From NCBI GenBank assembly GCA_036873755.1, contig JAVTVY010018822.1, positions 1 through 64,000 of the forward strand: 64,000 bases of DNA, read 5' to 3'. This DNA comes from Hanleya hanleyi (lineage: Eukaryota > Mollusca > Polyplacophora > Lepidopleurida > Hanleyidae). Under the pieces are notes generated by a model. That model did no database searches, was not told the DNA's origin, and was given only the letters and a program-made list of their open reading frames with translations. Shown here piece after piece: positions 32,226 to 44,345 of the stretch (positions within the stretch are counted from its first letter, which is position 1; the number at the start of each line of letters is the position of its first letter). Made by a program: the position numbers and the translations under genes.

Positions 32226-33869
32226 TGTGTTTGTACATATTCCTGGGTCAGTAGGAAACTGTGTTATATCTTAATGCTCACGAATTGCCGTTCCGTGTGA
32301 AACTTGGGTACGGTACCTAGACTCCCTCTGATTATTTTTAACAACATGAAAGTTATAGATAAATCTCAACATTGGTCAGAATTATTATTTAAAGAGGCAT
32401 TTGCAATTAAAAACAATAAACCCCAATTAAACCACGGACTGAAAGCTACAAAACAGTTAGCTTTGTTTGATTGATAATCTGACAAATGTATATTATATTG
32501 AACTGATCACCTCCCTATACAAACACTTGTCAACCTTAACTGAATCTTTGTTTATTGTCACCACACACTGTTTAATCCCACATGCTGTTAATCTCTTAAA
32601 TCATGTATCAGATCTTTTATTGACCTTATCTGAATGTATTGCCACAACAACTGTTTTTACTGCACATAATTCACACTGATGCCATTTTTACATATATGTT
32701 TATTCGTCACTGATTATTTCAACACCTTACCTGTATATATATCATTTGGTTTCTCTGTCAAATTACTCCTGCCGATGGTTTGAAGAAATAAACCGAAATA
32801 TCGAGTCACAATGAACTGCTTGTCATTCTTCGGAGTGCTTACCCTGCTTTATTATGCAAAGCTAGTCAGTGGAAATTCTAATAGTACCTGTATTATTTCT
32901 TTAGTTTTCCCATTTGCTGTAGCATTACGCACCAGGTGCCAGCAGATCAGGAAGTCGGCCAGCGGAAGTCGCCAATTATCACTGGTCATCGGTGCATGTG
33001 TAGGTTTAATTAACAGCGACCCGCACTCGTGCTGGACGGTAGAGAAAGTACTAGTAAAGAAAGCTAACCTTTAAAAATTGTTTACGATCCATTTTTCAAC
33101 GGTATGGTTCGAAAATAATCGTCCATGTCAATATTTGGACGGTACCCTTTTTCTGTATTTTGTAGGAATTTCTTTCATTTGGTGTATCAGTAAGATTGAC
33201 CGAAATTGACACTGTCTAATAGCAAGGTGTTCACTTTATTGTTGTGATTGTGCTTGCAGTTTATAAAATTTTACACTAGTCCAGGAACTAATTGGACTGC
33301 GCGTGCAATGGTATCTTCAGAGACACACTTTTCAGAATTTTCCCAATCCAATTAAAATTAAATCCTATCTGCTCCCCAATTTGGATATGTCGCTTGTAGG
33401 ATCTAAAAGGGTGACATTAACGTGAGTGTCAACCAATCCCGAGAACTCTTCATAGGGCTTTGGAGGGAACATAAAGATACTGGCTGTTTGGTTGGTCCCG
33501 CAAGTTTGGCACCATAATGCGGGGTAGAATTATGGACTGGTCCTTGACGTAAACCTTGGATTAGAGCAGAGATCATGACCCTATCCCCCGTCCCCGACTG
33601 CAAGTAAAGTAGTTAAAATTCGCCATGCTGTCATAAGACTATTACATATTCATGAGCTGGGCGCTCTGAACACCAAATTCAATTGAAATCAGTAAGATCC
33701 AACATAGCGACATATACGATTGGGGAGCATTGATAGGATATTAATTCATTAAGATTGGCATTTTCCAATATACGCCGTAACAACAACAACACTCCCTTCT
33801 TAAAGCCCTTAATTTGCGAAAGATTGAACAGAAGCCACACTATTTTAAAGATAGAACATTGTAAAACAA
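32226..33869. other. Gene-poor stretch, no supported gene
   Basis: Mostly AT-rich. A possible start of a secreted protein (32811-33074, hydrophobic first 20 residues) lacks support and is not called. At 32770-32806 the sequence CTGCCGATGG...AAACCGAAATATCG resembles the short motif found in Penelope-like element ends. Confidence 0.5.
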
Positions 33870-35880
33870 TATTGTAAATTGTACAGACAGCAAATTAAGT
33901 TACTGTATATAAAATGCATTAATATATTGTTACTGTAAATATACAAGAATATCATTGGAAACATACTTCTGAAAGAATAAAACCTCGAAGTATCTGATAC
34001 CTCGTGAGAGGAAGGGTTTTTTAAGATGGCTTTCCTGGCGGTATAACTAATTATTGTTTGTTTGTCAAGTAAATCAAATGTACAACGACTAAACGTGGAA
34101 TGTACTACCGATGTGCATACATCTATGAAGGTGCCGGAACTAATTAATTTTGTTGGCCTATTCCATATAATATAACATAAGAGGCGCACCTACATAAATG
34201 ATTTTAGATACATCGAGAACATATCCCCGTTAATTTCATTGATTTAAATGAACAGGTTACACATGAGCAGTGTGACTAACGTCACAGGACCTACGAAGTA
34301 GGGTAAGCATTAGGACTCCGACGCGAACTGAACTCATGGCAATCCCCACCCCCCACTTGAAATCCTGCCTATATTAAGATGGGCACTGCCCAAGTCAGAA
34401 TCATCAGTGATTTTCATCACAAATCACCAGAAATTTTCATCAAAAGAAGGTCAGCTCAGAACTTGTTGGTAACAGTCTCCTAATGCGCTTTCATTCCAAA
34501 ATAAATAACGATCGCCGATTTAATTTTACAATTTTTTAACTAAAGGAAACAGATTGAATAATAAAAAATTCAGCAGATTTCAGGTTTTACGTGTAAAAAT
34601 ACATTTACATCTCTTTAATGGTTTTCAGTACCTTTGTCCAGGACCAAAACAACTTTTTGAATCGCATTATTTTCCCAACAATCCAACAAATTCTTATATA
34701 TAGTCCTATAGTAGAAAGGTAGCATTTATGTAGTTTACGGTAATTCAACTCAAGACCAACACCTTCTCGGCACAAGATAATAATGATTCTATGTCATTCT
34801 CCTGGGCATGACCTGTACATAGACGAATAAATAGCATCGCTACATCACGTTGTTATCTAGATATATGAGACAACACATTTTGGGTATCGGCAATCTGATG
34901 AATGTAGAATTTGAGGATTGTACTTAGCATCTTAAATATAGCCTCTTAATACTGTAAATCATATCTGTTTAATTTCGTTTCCCATAATGTAGCAGTTACT
35001 AGCACTCAAAACATGTGTGTATATAGCAAAAGTGTGTGTCTCAAGTTAACGGCAGCTGTTCAAATGTCTCCTGGAACGGTAATAAATTAATAAAGATGTC
35101 AACATGTGAACTCATAGAATCTGGACTGCCGATGGTTTAATGTAATACCGGTACCATCTGTTGTGATATTTTTTTAACTCCCAGGCATCTGTTTATTTTT
35201 ATCTCCCCTGCTCTGACCTCTAAGAACAATTTAATTATTACACCATGGCAGAATTAACTGCAATCTCGAATCCCAAGCCTATCAGACTGTTAGTTCTGAT
35301 CTGTTTATAGGCCTATTGGGGGTGACCCAGCTACACTGCTGTGACATCTAGCTCTCAAAACAATTACGGATGGCATATCCCACCACGTTTTGTACTGTGT
35401 TATATATACATTGAAACATACAGCCAATTGTTCCCAATGGGCATGACAGTGCACTCGCTGAGCCATCAATAAATAAAAATAAAAATAATTATGAATCAAA
35501 TTTTCATCAGAATTCGGTCAGCTCGGAACTTGCTGGTAACAATGCCCTAATGCACGTTCATGCCAAAAATCAAGGTTCTAATGTCAACGGTTCTCCTTAT
35601 TTTGCCGACGAAAGGATTCGGATGGACTGACTGACTGACTCACTCTTTACCGGACAATTTGCGATCTGTAGCCTACTTCGTAGGAATAAGCACACATCCA
35701 GAAAAACAGCACTTTTTAAACACCGGCAAGAGTTTTGTAATAGAACCTGCCCGATTTTCTCCAATTTTTAAAGATATTTTGTTTTCGGATAACCCAACCC
35801 CTCATATCATACTGTGAATGATAATATGTATCGTTGCATTACTTCGAATTTTCGAATTTTATCTTTTTTTTTCTTTCAAA
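33870..35880 (+). repeat. Partial fifth FoxQ2 unit lead, interrupted by a repeat element
   Basis: 33870-34261 matches the array's left flank plus unit lead (2600-2855 and 5573 on), and 35690-35850 continues it (ACAGCACTTTTT, CTCATATCATACTG, TGTATCGTTGCATTACTT). Between the two lies a 1.4-kb repeat element. No minisatellite or gene follows, so the fifth copy is truncated. It carries the intact site CTACCGATG at which the 2.7-kb transposon inserted in unit 1. Confidence 0.75.
34262..35684 (+). mobile_element. CCTACGAAGTAGG-family repeat, long copy
   Basis: Starts CATGAGCAGTGTGACTAACG then ACCTACGAAGTAGG, and ends GTAGCCTACTTCGTAGG, so the ends carry the same palindromic word in opposite sense. 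Just inside the right end are GACTGACTGACTGACTCAC and CCGGACAATTTGCGATCTG. It sits inside the partial fifth unit, which fixes its boundaries to within a few bases. No ORF above 65 codons. Superfamily unknown. Confidence 0.72.
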
Positions 35881-35888
35881 AATGTATA

Positions 35889-36627
35889 CATGAGCAGTGT
35901 GACTAACGTCACAGGACCTACGAAGTAGAGTAGGCATTAGGACTCGAACGCGAACTGAACTCTTGGAAATCCCCACCCCCAGTTGAAATCCTGCCTATAT
36001 TAAGATGAGCACCGCCCAAGTCAGAATCGCCAGTGATTTTCATCAAAAATCACCAGAAATTTTCATCAAAAGTAGGTCAGCTCAGAACTTGTTGGTAACA
36101 GTCTCCTAATGCGCTTTCATTCCAAAAATAAATAACGATCGCCGATTTAATTTTACAATTTTTTAACTAAAGGAAACAGATTGAATAATAAAAAGTTCAG
36201 TAGATTTCAGGTTTTACGTGTGAAAATACATTTACATCTCTTTAATGGTTTTCAGTGCCCTTGTCCAAGACCAAAACAACTTTTTGAATCGCATTATTTT
36301 CCCAACAATACAACAAATTCTTATATATAGTACTATAGTAGAAAGGTAGCATTTATGTAGTTTACGATAATTCAACTCAAGACCAACACCTTCTCTGCAC
36401 AAGATAATAATGATTCTATGTCATTCTCCTGAGCATAACCGGTACAAAGACGAATAAATAGCGTCTCTACATCACGTTGTTATCTAGATATATGAGATAA
36501 CACATTTTGGGTATCGGCAATCTGATGAATGTACTATTCCGGTATTCTTGTTTCACATTATATTCTATGACGGTTGATCGGTGATTTTCTTCATTGATAA
36601 ACGTTAAACCACCTCAGCTTCGTTGTG
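35889..36627 (+). mobile_element. CCTACGAAGTAGG-family repeat, ~740-bp copy
   Basis: Same left end as the long copy, but continues into a different right end, CCACCTCAGCTTCGTTG. The interior ATAAATAACGATCGCCG and TTTAATGGTTTTCAGT blocks are shared with the copies at 37276 and 38538. Confidence 0.65.
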
Positions 36628-37275
36628 TGAATCGGAATTGCATTGCTGTGACACACCAACACACTCCGTGGCAGTGATTCTGTATCCCCTAATCAAGGAA
36701 TCAAAATGGATCAAGATTTGAAATGACAAGAAAAATTTAGACATATTTTGTTTACACATGTAATTTTTTGTTTAAATTATATCCAAGTGTGATATATAGT
36801 CAATATTCAAGAGGTACCAAAAAACCCCTCAAAGTATGTGCTCATATTTTCATATCATGATCAAAGTTACTTTATCTAGTTAAATTCTACCCAAAGAAAA
36901 TAAATTAAGACCCTTTAAACATGCCGTCATGGCTTTGTTTCACCCTCAGTAAACTTTTATCATTGTTGCTCACACAGACCAATCTGAAGGATGATACCAC
37001 ACCTTTCTTTCTTCTGCTGGGTTATTGCACCAGGCTGACTGAATTGGTTGATGTAGGATATTTCACCACCAGTGGGTAATTTGACCTGAATTTGAGGCCT
37101 GATGTGGTCTGTGATGAAATGTTTGGATGTGAAATAGGATACACGTTAAAGGCCGCAGTTTACATATATCTATAACAATATACTGAATTGTGTGTATTGA
37201 GGCTGGCAAGTTGGTAATAGCAGTGTAGATAAATGCACTAACAAATGATGGGAAATTAGCATTTCCTATTTCATA
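36628..37275. other. Spacer without a gene
   Basis: No convincing ORF. 37075-37200 (TTTGACCTGAATTTGA, AATAGGATACACGTTAAAGG) recurs at 39280-39390 and, inverted, near 38330-38400. Confidence 0.5.
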
Positions 37276-39269
37276 CATGAGCAGTGTGACTAACGTCACA
37301 GGACCTACGAAGTAGAGTAGGCATTAGGACTCGATCGTATTTTCATTGAGATATGATGTGACCCTCCCCTACGGTACGTTTCATCATAATATGGTACATG
37401 TACAACCTTCCATAACAGCCACAGGTTCTCTTTATAACATGCCTTTTGTGAGATTGAGCAAGATTATATTCTGGGTATTTATATATTTACATCGATGTGT
37501 TCGTGCCACAAAAAATGAAAGTATATTGGTGAATGTTCTGGTCATTTAGTGATCCGGCCCTGGTACAAATAAATAACGATCGCCGATTTAATTTTACAAT
37601 TTTTTAATTAAAGGAAACAGATTGAATAATATAGGTTCAGTAGATTTCAAGCTTTACGTGTGAAAATACATTTACATCTGTTTAATGGTTTTCAGTGCCC
37701 TTGTACAGGATCAAAACAACTTTTTGAATCACATTATTTTCCCAACAATACAACAGATTTTTATATATAGTACTATAGTAGAAAGGTAGCATTTATGTAG
37801 TTTACGGTAATTCAACTCCAGACCAACACCTTCTATGCACAAGATTCTATGTCATTCTCCTGAGCATAACCGGTACAAAGAGGAATAAATAGCGTCTCTA
37901 CATCACGTTGTCATCTAGATATATGAGACAACACATTTTGGGCATCGGCAATCTGATGAATGTACTATTCCGGTTTTCTTGTTTCACATTATATTCTATG
38001 GCGGTTGATCGGTGATTTTCTTCATTGATAAACGTTAAACCACCTCAGCTTCGTTATGGAAACAGCGCTGATTGTTTGAGGGTATATGCAGTACTTAAGA
38101 TTAACCTCAGGGCCATGTGCAGTGGGACAGGGTATTCCTACGAAGTAGGCTACAGATCGCAAATTGTCCGGTAATGAGTGAGTCAGTCAGTCCATCCGAA
38201 TTCTTTCGTCGGCAAAATAAGGAGAACCGTTGACATTAGAACCTTGATTTTTGGCATGAACGTGCATTAGGGCATTGTTACCAGCAAGTTCTGATCTGAA
38301 ATAATTCTGATTAAAATTAGATTTATAATTAACACTTCAGTATATTGTTATATATATGTAAGCTGTAGCCTGTAACGTGTATCCTGTTTCACATCCAAAC
38401 ATGTCATCATTGCCAAGAAAACTGTGGTCCGTTTTGCTCTAGCGTTTTATCGCATTTAATGACTAGGCCTATCAGTTACTCTCCGGCTAAAAATACCCTA
38501 CTGCATATACCCTCAAAAATTCAGCGTTGTTTGCACAACGAAGCTGAGGTGGTTTAACGTTTATCATAAAGAAAATAACCGATCAACTGCCATAGAATAT
38601 AATGTGAAACAAGGAAACCGGAATAGTACATTCATCAGATTGCCGATACCCAAAATGTGTTGTCTCATATATCTAGATAACAACGTGATGTAGAGACGCT
38701 ATTTATTCGTCTTTGTACCGGTTATGCTCAGGAGAATCACATAGAATCATTATTATCTTGTGCATAGAAGGTGTTGGTCTCGAGTTGAATTACCGTAAAC
38801 TACATAAATGCTACCTTTCTATACTATAGTACTATATATAAAAATTTGGTGTATTGTTGGGAAAATAATGTGATTTAAAAAGTTGTTTTGATCCTGGACA
38901 AGGGCACTAAAAACCACTAAAGAGATGTAGATGTATTTTCACACGTAAAGCTTGAAATCTAGTGAACCTATATTATTCAATCTGTTTCCTTTAAAAAAAA
39001 ATGTAAAATTAAATCGGTGATCGTTATTTATTTTGGAATGAAGGCGCATTAGGAGACTGTTACCAACAAGTTCTGAGCTGACCTATTTTTGATGGAAATT
39101 TCTGGTGATTTTTGATGAAAATCAGTGGCGATTCTGACTTGGGCGGTGCCCATCTTAATATAGGCAGGATTTCAACTGGGGGTGGGGATTTCCAAGAGTT
39201 CAGTTCGCGTTCGAGTCCTAATGCCTACTGTACTTCGTAGGTCCTGTGACGTTAGTCACACTGCTCATG
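37276..39269. repeat. ~2-kb palindrome made of two CCTACGAAGTAGG-family copies
   Basis: 37276-38092 and the reverse complement of 38495-39269 align over most of their length, including CTTCGTT at the inner side and CATGAGCAGTGTGACTAACG at the outer tips. The left arm has a replaced stretch at about 37340-37560. The ~400-bp centre holds an inverted right-end fragment of the long copy (38133-38330). Confidence 0.75.
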
Positions 39270-39279
39270 TTTTTAGCTG

Positions 39280-40145
39280 TGGATAATTTGACCTGAATTT
39301 GAAGGCTCCAGCCTGGTGTGGCCAATGTGAAATAGGATACACGTTAAAGGCTACAGTTTACATACACAATGTATATCTATAACAATATACTGAAGTGTTA
39401 ATTATCAATCTAATTTTAATCAGAATTATTTCAGGTCAGAACTTGCCCTAATGCACGTTCATGCCAAAAATCAAGGTTCTAATGTCAACGGTTCTCCTTA
39501 TTTTGCCGACGAAAGGATTCGGATGGACTGACTGACTCACTCATTACCGGACAATTTGCGATCTGTAGCCTACTTCGTAGGAAAAAACAATTACGGATGG
39601 CATATCCCACCAGATTTTGTACTGTGTTACATATACAGTGAAACATACAGCCAAGGATTCCCGATGGGCATGACAGTGTACTCGCTGAGCCACCAATAAA
39701 TAATAAAAAAAATAATTATAAATCAAATTTTCATCAGAATTCGGTCAGCTCAGAACTTGCTGGTAACAATGCCCTAATGCACGTTCATGCCAAAAATCAA
39801 GGTTCTAATGTCAACGGTTCTCCTTATTTTGCCGACGAAAGGATTCGGATGGACTGACTGACTGACTGACTGACTGACTGCCTGACTCACTCATTCATTA
39901 CCGGACAATTTGCGATATGTAGCCTACTTCGTAGGAAAATATAATAGAAAATAGTTTTGCTCAAATAAATTACAATGCTCATTTACGAGAAAAATTGTCG
40001 GATGTTTGTGATTCGCGTATATATCGATACGGCATCTCAAGGTTCCGAGTCCACCTATTCACATGATATTCCTGTTACGATCACGCTGATGCATCGCAGT
40101 CTTAATGTTCAAATGATTTTATTAAATGTGTGGGTTACCAGTTGT
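39280..40145 (+). repeat. Two right-end fragments of the CCTACGAAGTAGG family plus spacer
   Basis: 39420-39583 and 39735-39938 both match the right end of the long copy (AATCAAGGTTCTAATGTC, GCCGACGAAAGGATTCGG, CCTACTTCGTAGG). The second contains a (GACT)n run at about 39853-39887. 39940-40145 is unique AT-rich sequence. Confidence 0.7.
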
Positions 40146-40202
40146 GGGGCGCATATACCGGAATATAATGGAGACCACGTTAACTTGTTTCCCTGTAACA
40201 CA

Positions 40203-40445
40203 ATGGGTGAAACACTCACGGTCAACATAGGTGAATCACTCACGGTCAGCATAGGTGAAACACCCACGGTCAACATAGGTGAAACACTCACGGTCAACAT
40301 AGGTGAAACACTCACGGTCAACAAGGTGAAACACTCACTGTCAACATAGGTGAAACACTCACGGTCAACATAGGTGAAACACTCACGGTCAACATAGGTG
40401 AAACACTCACGGTCAACATAGGTGAAACACTCACGGTCAGCATAT
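40203..40445 (+). repeat. 24-bp minisatellite, ~10 copies
   Basis: Monomer GGTGAAACACTCACGGTCAACATA. One copy lacks two bases (CAACAAGGTG near 40320). The last copy merges into CGGTCAGCATATGATTCAATG, the inverted 3' flank of the FoxQ2 unit, whose single-copy version elsewhere contains the complement TATGTTGACCG. Being 24 bp long, it encodes an eight-residue repeat, but the frame is not kept through the 2-base gap. Confidence 0.93.
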
Positions 40446-40729
40446 GATTCAATGTTTTAATATCCATGACATAAACGGTCACGTACGTAAATTGTATGAT
40501 TCACGGTATTTACAATACAGGTTGATAACAAGTAACAAAAAATGAAGTAAGAACGATTAAATAGAAACAACCTGAAACACAATAAATCCACAATTGCATA
40601 CTCAACAATATTCTACCAACATTGTTAACCGTTAGCAATAATCTGGATCGTGGCGCATAGAGAGAGTATAGCCGTGATTGGTGGGAATGAGATGGTCTGA
40701 GAGAAAACAACTTTGTTGATACACAATTT

Positions 40730-41345
40730 CTCCAGGGTAAACTCTTTGCGCAGAAGTGCACTGCACACCGAATTTTACAGTTGTGATCCCGCGTCATTAT
40801 CTCGGGTATCATTTCGTAGAATGGATTACATGTATATCCTTGCGAAGAATCAGTGACTGATGTGACCAATTGTGGTGTTAATTTTTGGTATGGATATTGT
40901 CCTATTGTTGATGACTTCATGGGAACATAACCGATATTACAACCGTATCTTTGAGGAAAGGTCATTAGATTGGTGTCTTTGGTTGTTTTCCTCGCTCGTC
41001 TTCTGGCTTTTCTTCTAAACATGCGGGGTGTATAGACCAGTAATTAGTAATTACATTTACCGTTGTCAGCTCGACCGTTGCTGATAAAACATTCATCGAG
41101 GGACAAGTTTTGACGGATACTGTTCGTTCAAGACTTCAATAATTCGATGCTGGTGGGCTAGCCGGGTTAACCTTGTTGGGATATCTCAGGCTCGTTTGTC
41201 TAAAACGATAGAACTTCATCGAAGGATTCCGTACTATGAAGACTAACCTTGTCAATGTCACTAATAGATATTACAGATTCATTCTGTTCTGACTTCTGGT
41301 AGATGATAGATGGTTTGTCTCCGGTTGAAGGTACACGACATTTCT
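40730..41345 (-). pseudogene. Decayed second FoxQ2-like copy, inverted unit
   Basis: The minus-strand frame from 41022 gives RRKARRRARKTTKDTNLMTF, YGCNIGYVPMKSSTIGQY and PEIMT, the basic tail and C-terminal region of FoxQ2. Upstream (41023-41345) broken forkhead words are present with stops, and the start of the forkhead domain is missing at the same place as in 30363-30775. A possible readable remnant of about 170 codons has no start context and I treat it as a pseudogene. Confidence 0.78.
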
Positions 41346-42220
41346 TGTAATACAGATAAAACACATTAACAGAAACAAGAATATTTTAAGAGGTATAAAA
41401 GTCGAAGTTTTCATGTATCTGGCTCTATATACAAGCCATCTTCGCTTACCCAAGTCTAACACTACACGTGTTGCCTTGGCTGAACGTAACACATTATCTG
41501 ATCAGAATACAGGTCTGGTGATGTCATAGCGCTATAAATATTCCGTGGTCCATATTAGGAGAAGTGCAATATATGACCTCTTTAAAATTCAAATTTGATT
41601 GGCTATTCGAAGGAAATTAACATCAATACACCCACCACTTGCCATATTTGGAGATCACACGGGCAGACATCAAAGAAAATCCTAGCTGCTCGGTGTTGGC
41701 AAGCTCCTAACTTGATTGGCTATATGACATCACGTGCGTTTCCCGGTCTGAACAGTTTACTCCATTCGTTAAGTCAAGGTAAATGAGGGAACGTTAGTGT
41801 AGTATTTAACTTGAAAATGTGAAGCTGTATACAAGCAGGATATTCAGGGAACCTTAATAGAGATCCAGTTATTGGTACTGGCAATATATATAGCATTTGT
41901 TATAATTTTAGTTATATCGTGCTTCACCGTTTGATTTTATCGAATTATGCATAAATACCTTAATAGATTTATTGTACATGTTGAATGTGGTGTAACATCA
42001 CTTTCAGCAATATATTCAACATTGAATGTCGAATGTCGAACGTCGAACTTATTGCTAACTTCTGCACGCTACATAAATCCAGATAACGGTCAACATAAAG
42101 CACCTGCACACGTATCAGTAACAGTTGGCGTGTAATGCAAAGTTCTTCCACCAGCGACGTCAGCTTTCAACATTCCAAAATGAGCTGCCGTAACGTGTGG
42201 TCATGTGGTCGACCTCGTTA
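41346..42220. other. Spacer between the two minus-strand forkhead copies, no gene seen
   Basis: Contains an inverted match to the unit distal flank (ATTCCGTGGTCCAT near 41540) and otherwise unique sequence. 42123-42220 is the inverted post-stop region, including GGTCGACCTCGTTATCAGG next to the stop codon. Confidence 0.5.
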
Positions 42221-43234
42221 TCAGGAAGGCAGAATAACAAAGCTTGATGGATGTGAATACATTTGTGGGTATACCATATGCCCGGAGTAAGATGTTCGTG
42301 GAGAACAGGAGACCGGATTTTGACGTTGTGGTTCCCACGTCATCATCTTGGGTGTTATTCTGTGGTATGGATAATATCCTTGTGGGGAAACGCTGGCCGT
42401 GCTTCGAAATTGTTGTCCCAATGTGACCAATTGTGGTGTCAACCTCTGGTATGGATATTGCCCTGTTGTTGATGACTTCATGGGAACATACCCAATATTA
42501 CAACCGTACCTTTGTGGGAAGGCCATCAGATTGGTGTCGTTGGTTGTTTTTCTCGCTCGTCTTCTGGCTTGTCTTCTACTATAATCTCCCTTGGCAAAGT
42601 CCTCCACACAGGCTGGGTGTATGGACCAGTAATTGCCTTTACCGTTGTCAGCACGACCGTTCTTGATGAAACATTCATTGAGAGACAAGTTATGACGGAC
42701 ACTGTTCCTCCAAGCCCGCTCTGTGTTGTTGTAATAAGGGTAATTGTCCATAATATACTGATATATATCCCCTAGTAAAATCTTTCCTTCAGATGTACTC
42801 AAAATTGCCATGGAAATCAGAGCGATATGGGGAATGGGGAGGCATCTCATTGCAGTTATCTGATGAAATGGATGGTGATGATCTTGTTGTGTTATCCTTA
42901 TCAGGAAACTTTCTGGTCCGTTTGTCTAACGATAAAAGAACTTCAGCGATGGATTCCACACTATCGAGGCTGGTGCTGTCACTGTCACTTGAAGAGCATA
43001 CAGAAAAGTTCTCACTCTTGTAGATGACTGACTGACTGCCATTTCCGTTAGAAGATAAAAGATCGCTTTTTGAGAAATCAGGAGTGACCGTATTTTTGCA
43101 CCTGGGTGGAAGAGACCAAATTTGCCTGTGGCCATGTCCCTTCGCGATATGATACCGGATGTGATCCACAGGTTTGATCAGCTGGCGCATCTCGTCGTTT
43201 CCAGTCAAGTATAGTCAATGCTGAATGTTAGCAT
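42221..43234 (-). pseudogene. foxQ2: FoxQ2-like forkhead gene, inverted copy, two frameshifts
   Basis: Same extent as the 337-residue copies: ATG at 43234-43232, stop at 42223-42221. Near the start two extra bases (ATTGACTATACTTG) make the frame end after nine residues; an internal Met then opens the original frame (43208-42789). A second indel, an extra C in a CCCC run at about 42830, shifts the frame just after PPHS at the start of the forkhead domain; the rest (IALISMAILSTSEGK to the stop) is open and well conserved. The net shift is +3. It has CACGTG (43493-43498) and TATATAAA (complement of 43324-43331) upstream. Either a young pseudogene or a gene hit by assembly errors; the homopolymer indel in particular could be an error. 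Confidence 0.8.
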
Positions 43235-43500
43235 GGTTTCTTAAATATTTCACAAATATTCAGCCTCTGTCTAATGATTGCAACAAGACGGAATACAATT
43301 GTTAGGTTATGTGGAGTAGCCTGTTTATATAAGTAGAGTCCTATAATTGTTGATGGTTCCCGATGTTTGGTTGATATACTGTGTTAGTGAGGTGTGTTAC
43401 TGTTGTTCTCAGGTTTGTCACTGACGCGTGGTATAGCTGTGACTAACCAAGTCAATCAGTATTGACTGTCTGCCATAACACCGGACGGTTAGCACGTGAT
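43235..43500 (-). promoter_or_regulatory. Upstream block of the inverted FoxQ2 copy
   Basis: Read on the minus strand: CACGTG at 43493-43498, GTCAATACTGATTGAC near 43450-43465, a CACGCGTC-type word where the others have CACGTGTC, and TATATAAA about 90 bp before the ATG. The CCAAT box is not preserved (only CCAAAC is seen). Confidence 0.5.
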
Positions 43501-44345
43501 TAATGGACTATATTGTATGCCTGATTATGATATAAAAATGAAAAAAAAATTGGCAGCGGTAATTACGATTCGTGAGTTTCTGCATTTCATTTTACTGTAT
43601 AGGCACGATTAATTAGTGCTGGTGAGAGGAGCACGTGTAGTACAATTATCGACTTTGCCTGAACCTTATACTATTGGAAACACAAATAATTATGGTTAAT
43701 GATGGTGTACGGTATGATAATCAAGCCAAGCTTGTTTGATCAGGACGAGACAAGATACTCTAGTGCTTCCACAGTTTAGGGCACTAAATGATTTTGGACA
43801 TGGAGATACTCTAGTGCTTCCACAGTTTAGGGCACTAAATGATTTTGGACATGGCCTTAACAAATGAAGTGTATATCTAAGTGATGACTCCCATCATTTT
43901 ACTGCTATGTTAGTGCAACCAAAGTTAAGAATACGTATTATATTACACAACTACACCTATCTCCATCCTGGTTTGCAAACTATTTCCAAATTAGGTAAAT
44001 AAGAGCAATAAATGTAATATATGGATCTGTCATCATGATATTAACATGACCTTTACCGATTCGAGGTTCTCTAATTTGATATGAATTATGGTCTGTTTAA
44101 AAAATAAACTTTAATTCTCCAAACAGTTCGGCAGCTTCGGAGTTATTGTAGTTGGGATGTATATGTAATCGATTACGACTGGCAACTTGTATTAAATTTC
44201 GTTGGTATCAATGGGAATTGGTATCGAGATATATTTTTTGGTTGAAATTGCAACTTCCAAATCGGTGGTAGAACACCAAAGTTAGGAATAAAGTTATTAC
44301 TCCTCCCCACTGTTCATCAGAATGTAGAACACAAGTAAGACCCCA

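Larger units (their letters stand above)
40446..44345 (-). repeat. Inverted, diverged FoxQ2 unit
   Basis: Read on the minus strand it follows the order of unit 4: conserved non-coding block (44345-43500), promoter block, FoxQ2 copy, 3' flank, decayed second FoxQ2 copy, distal flank down to about 40446. No 19-bp minisatellite and no 307-bp element. It is the most diverged copy and stands tail to tail with the direct array. A perfect 51-bp tandem duplication lies at about 43753-43854. Confidence 0.82.

Noticed and set aside
32765..32810. Hammerhead ribozyme at the CTGCCGATGG...CCGAAATATCG motif
   Set aside because: CTGCCGA departs from the CUGANGA core and the second stem is poor; similarity to Penelope-type ends is too weak to call.
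32811..33074. 87-residue ORF with hydrophobic N-terminus, possible secreted protein
   Set aside because: No homologue recognised, composition changes after the first 20 residues, no conserved copy in the window; could be chance or a repeat end.
40109..40349. Eight-residue repeat proteins from the 24-bp minisatellite
   Set aside because: Frame broken by a 2-base gap, read on both strands, no start context.
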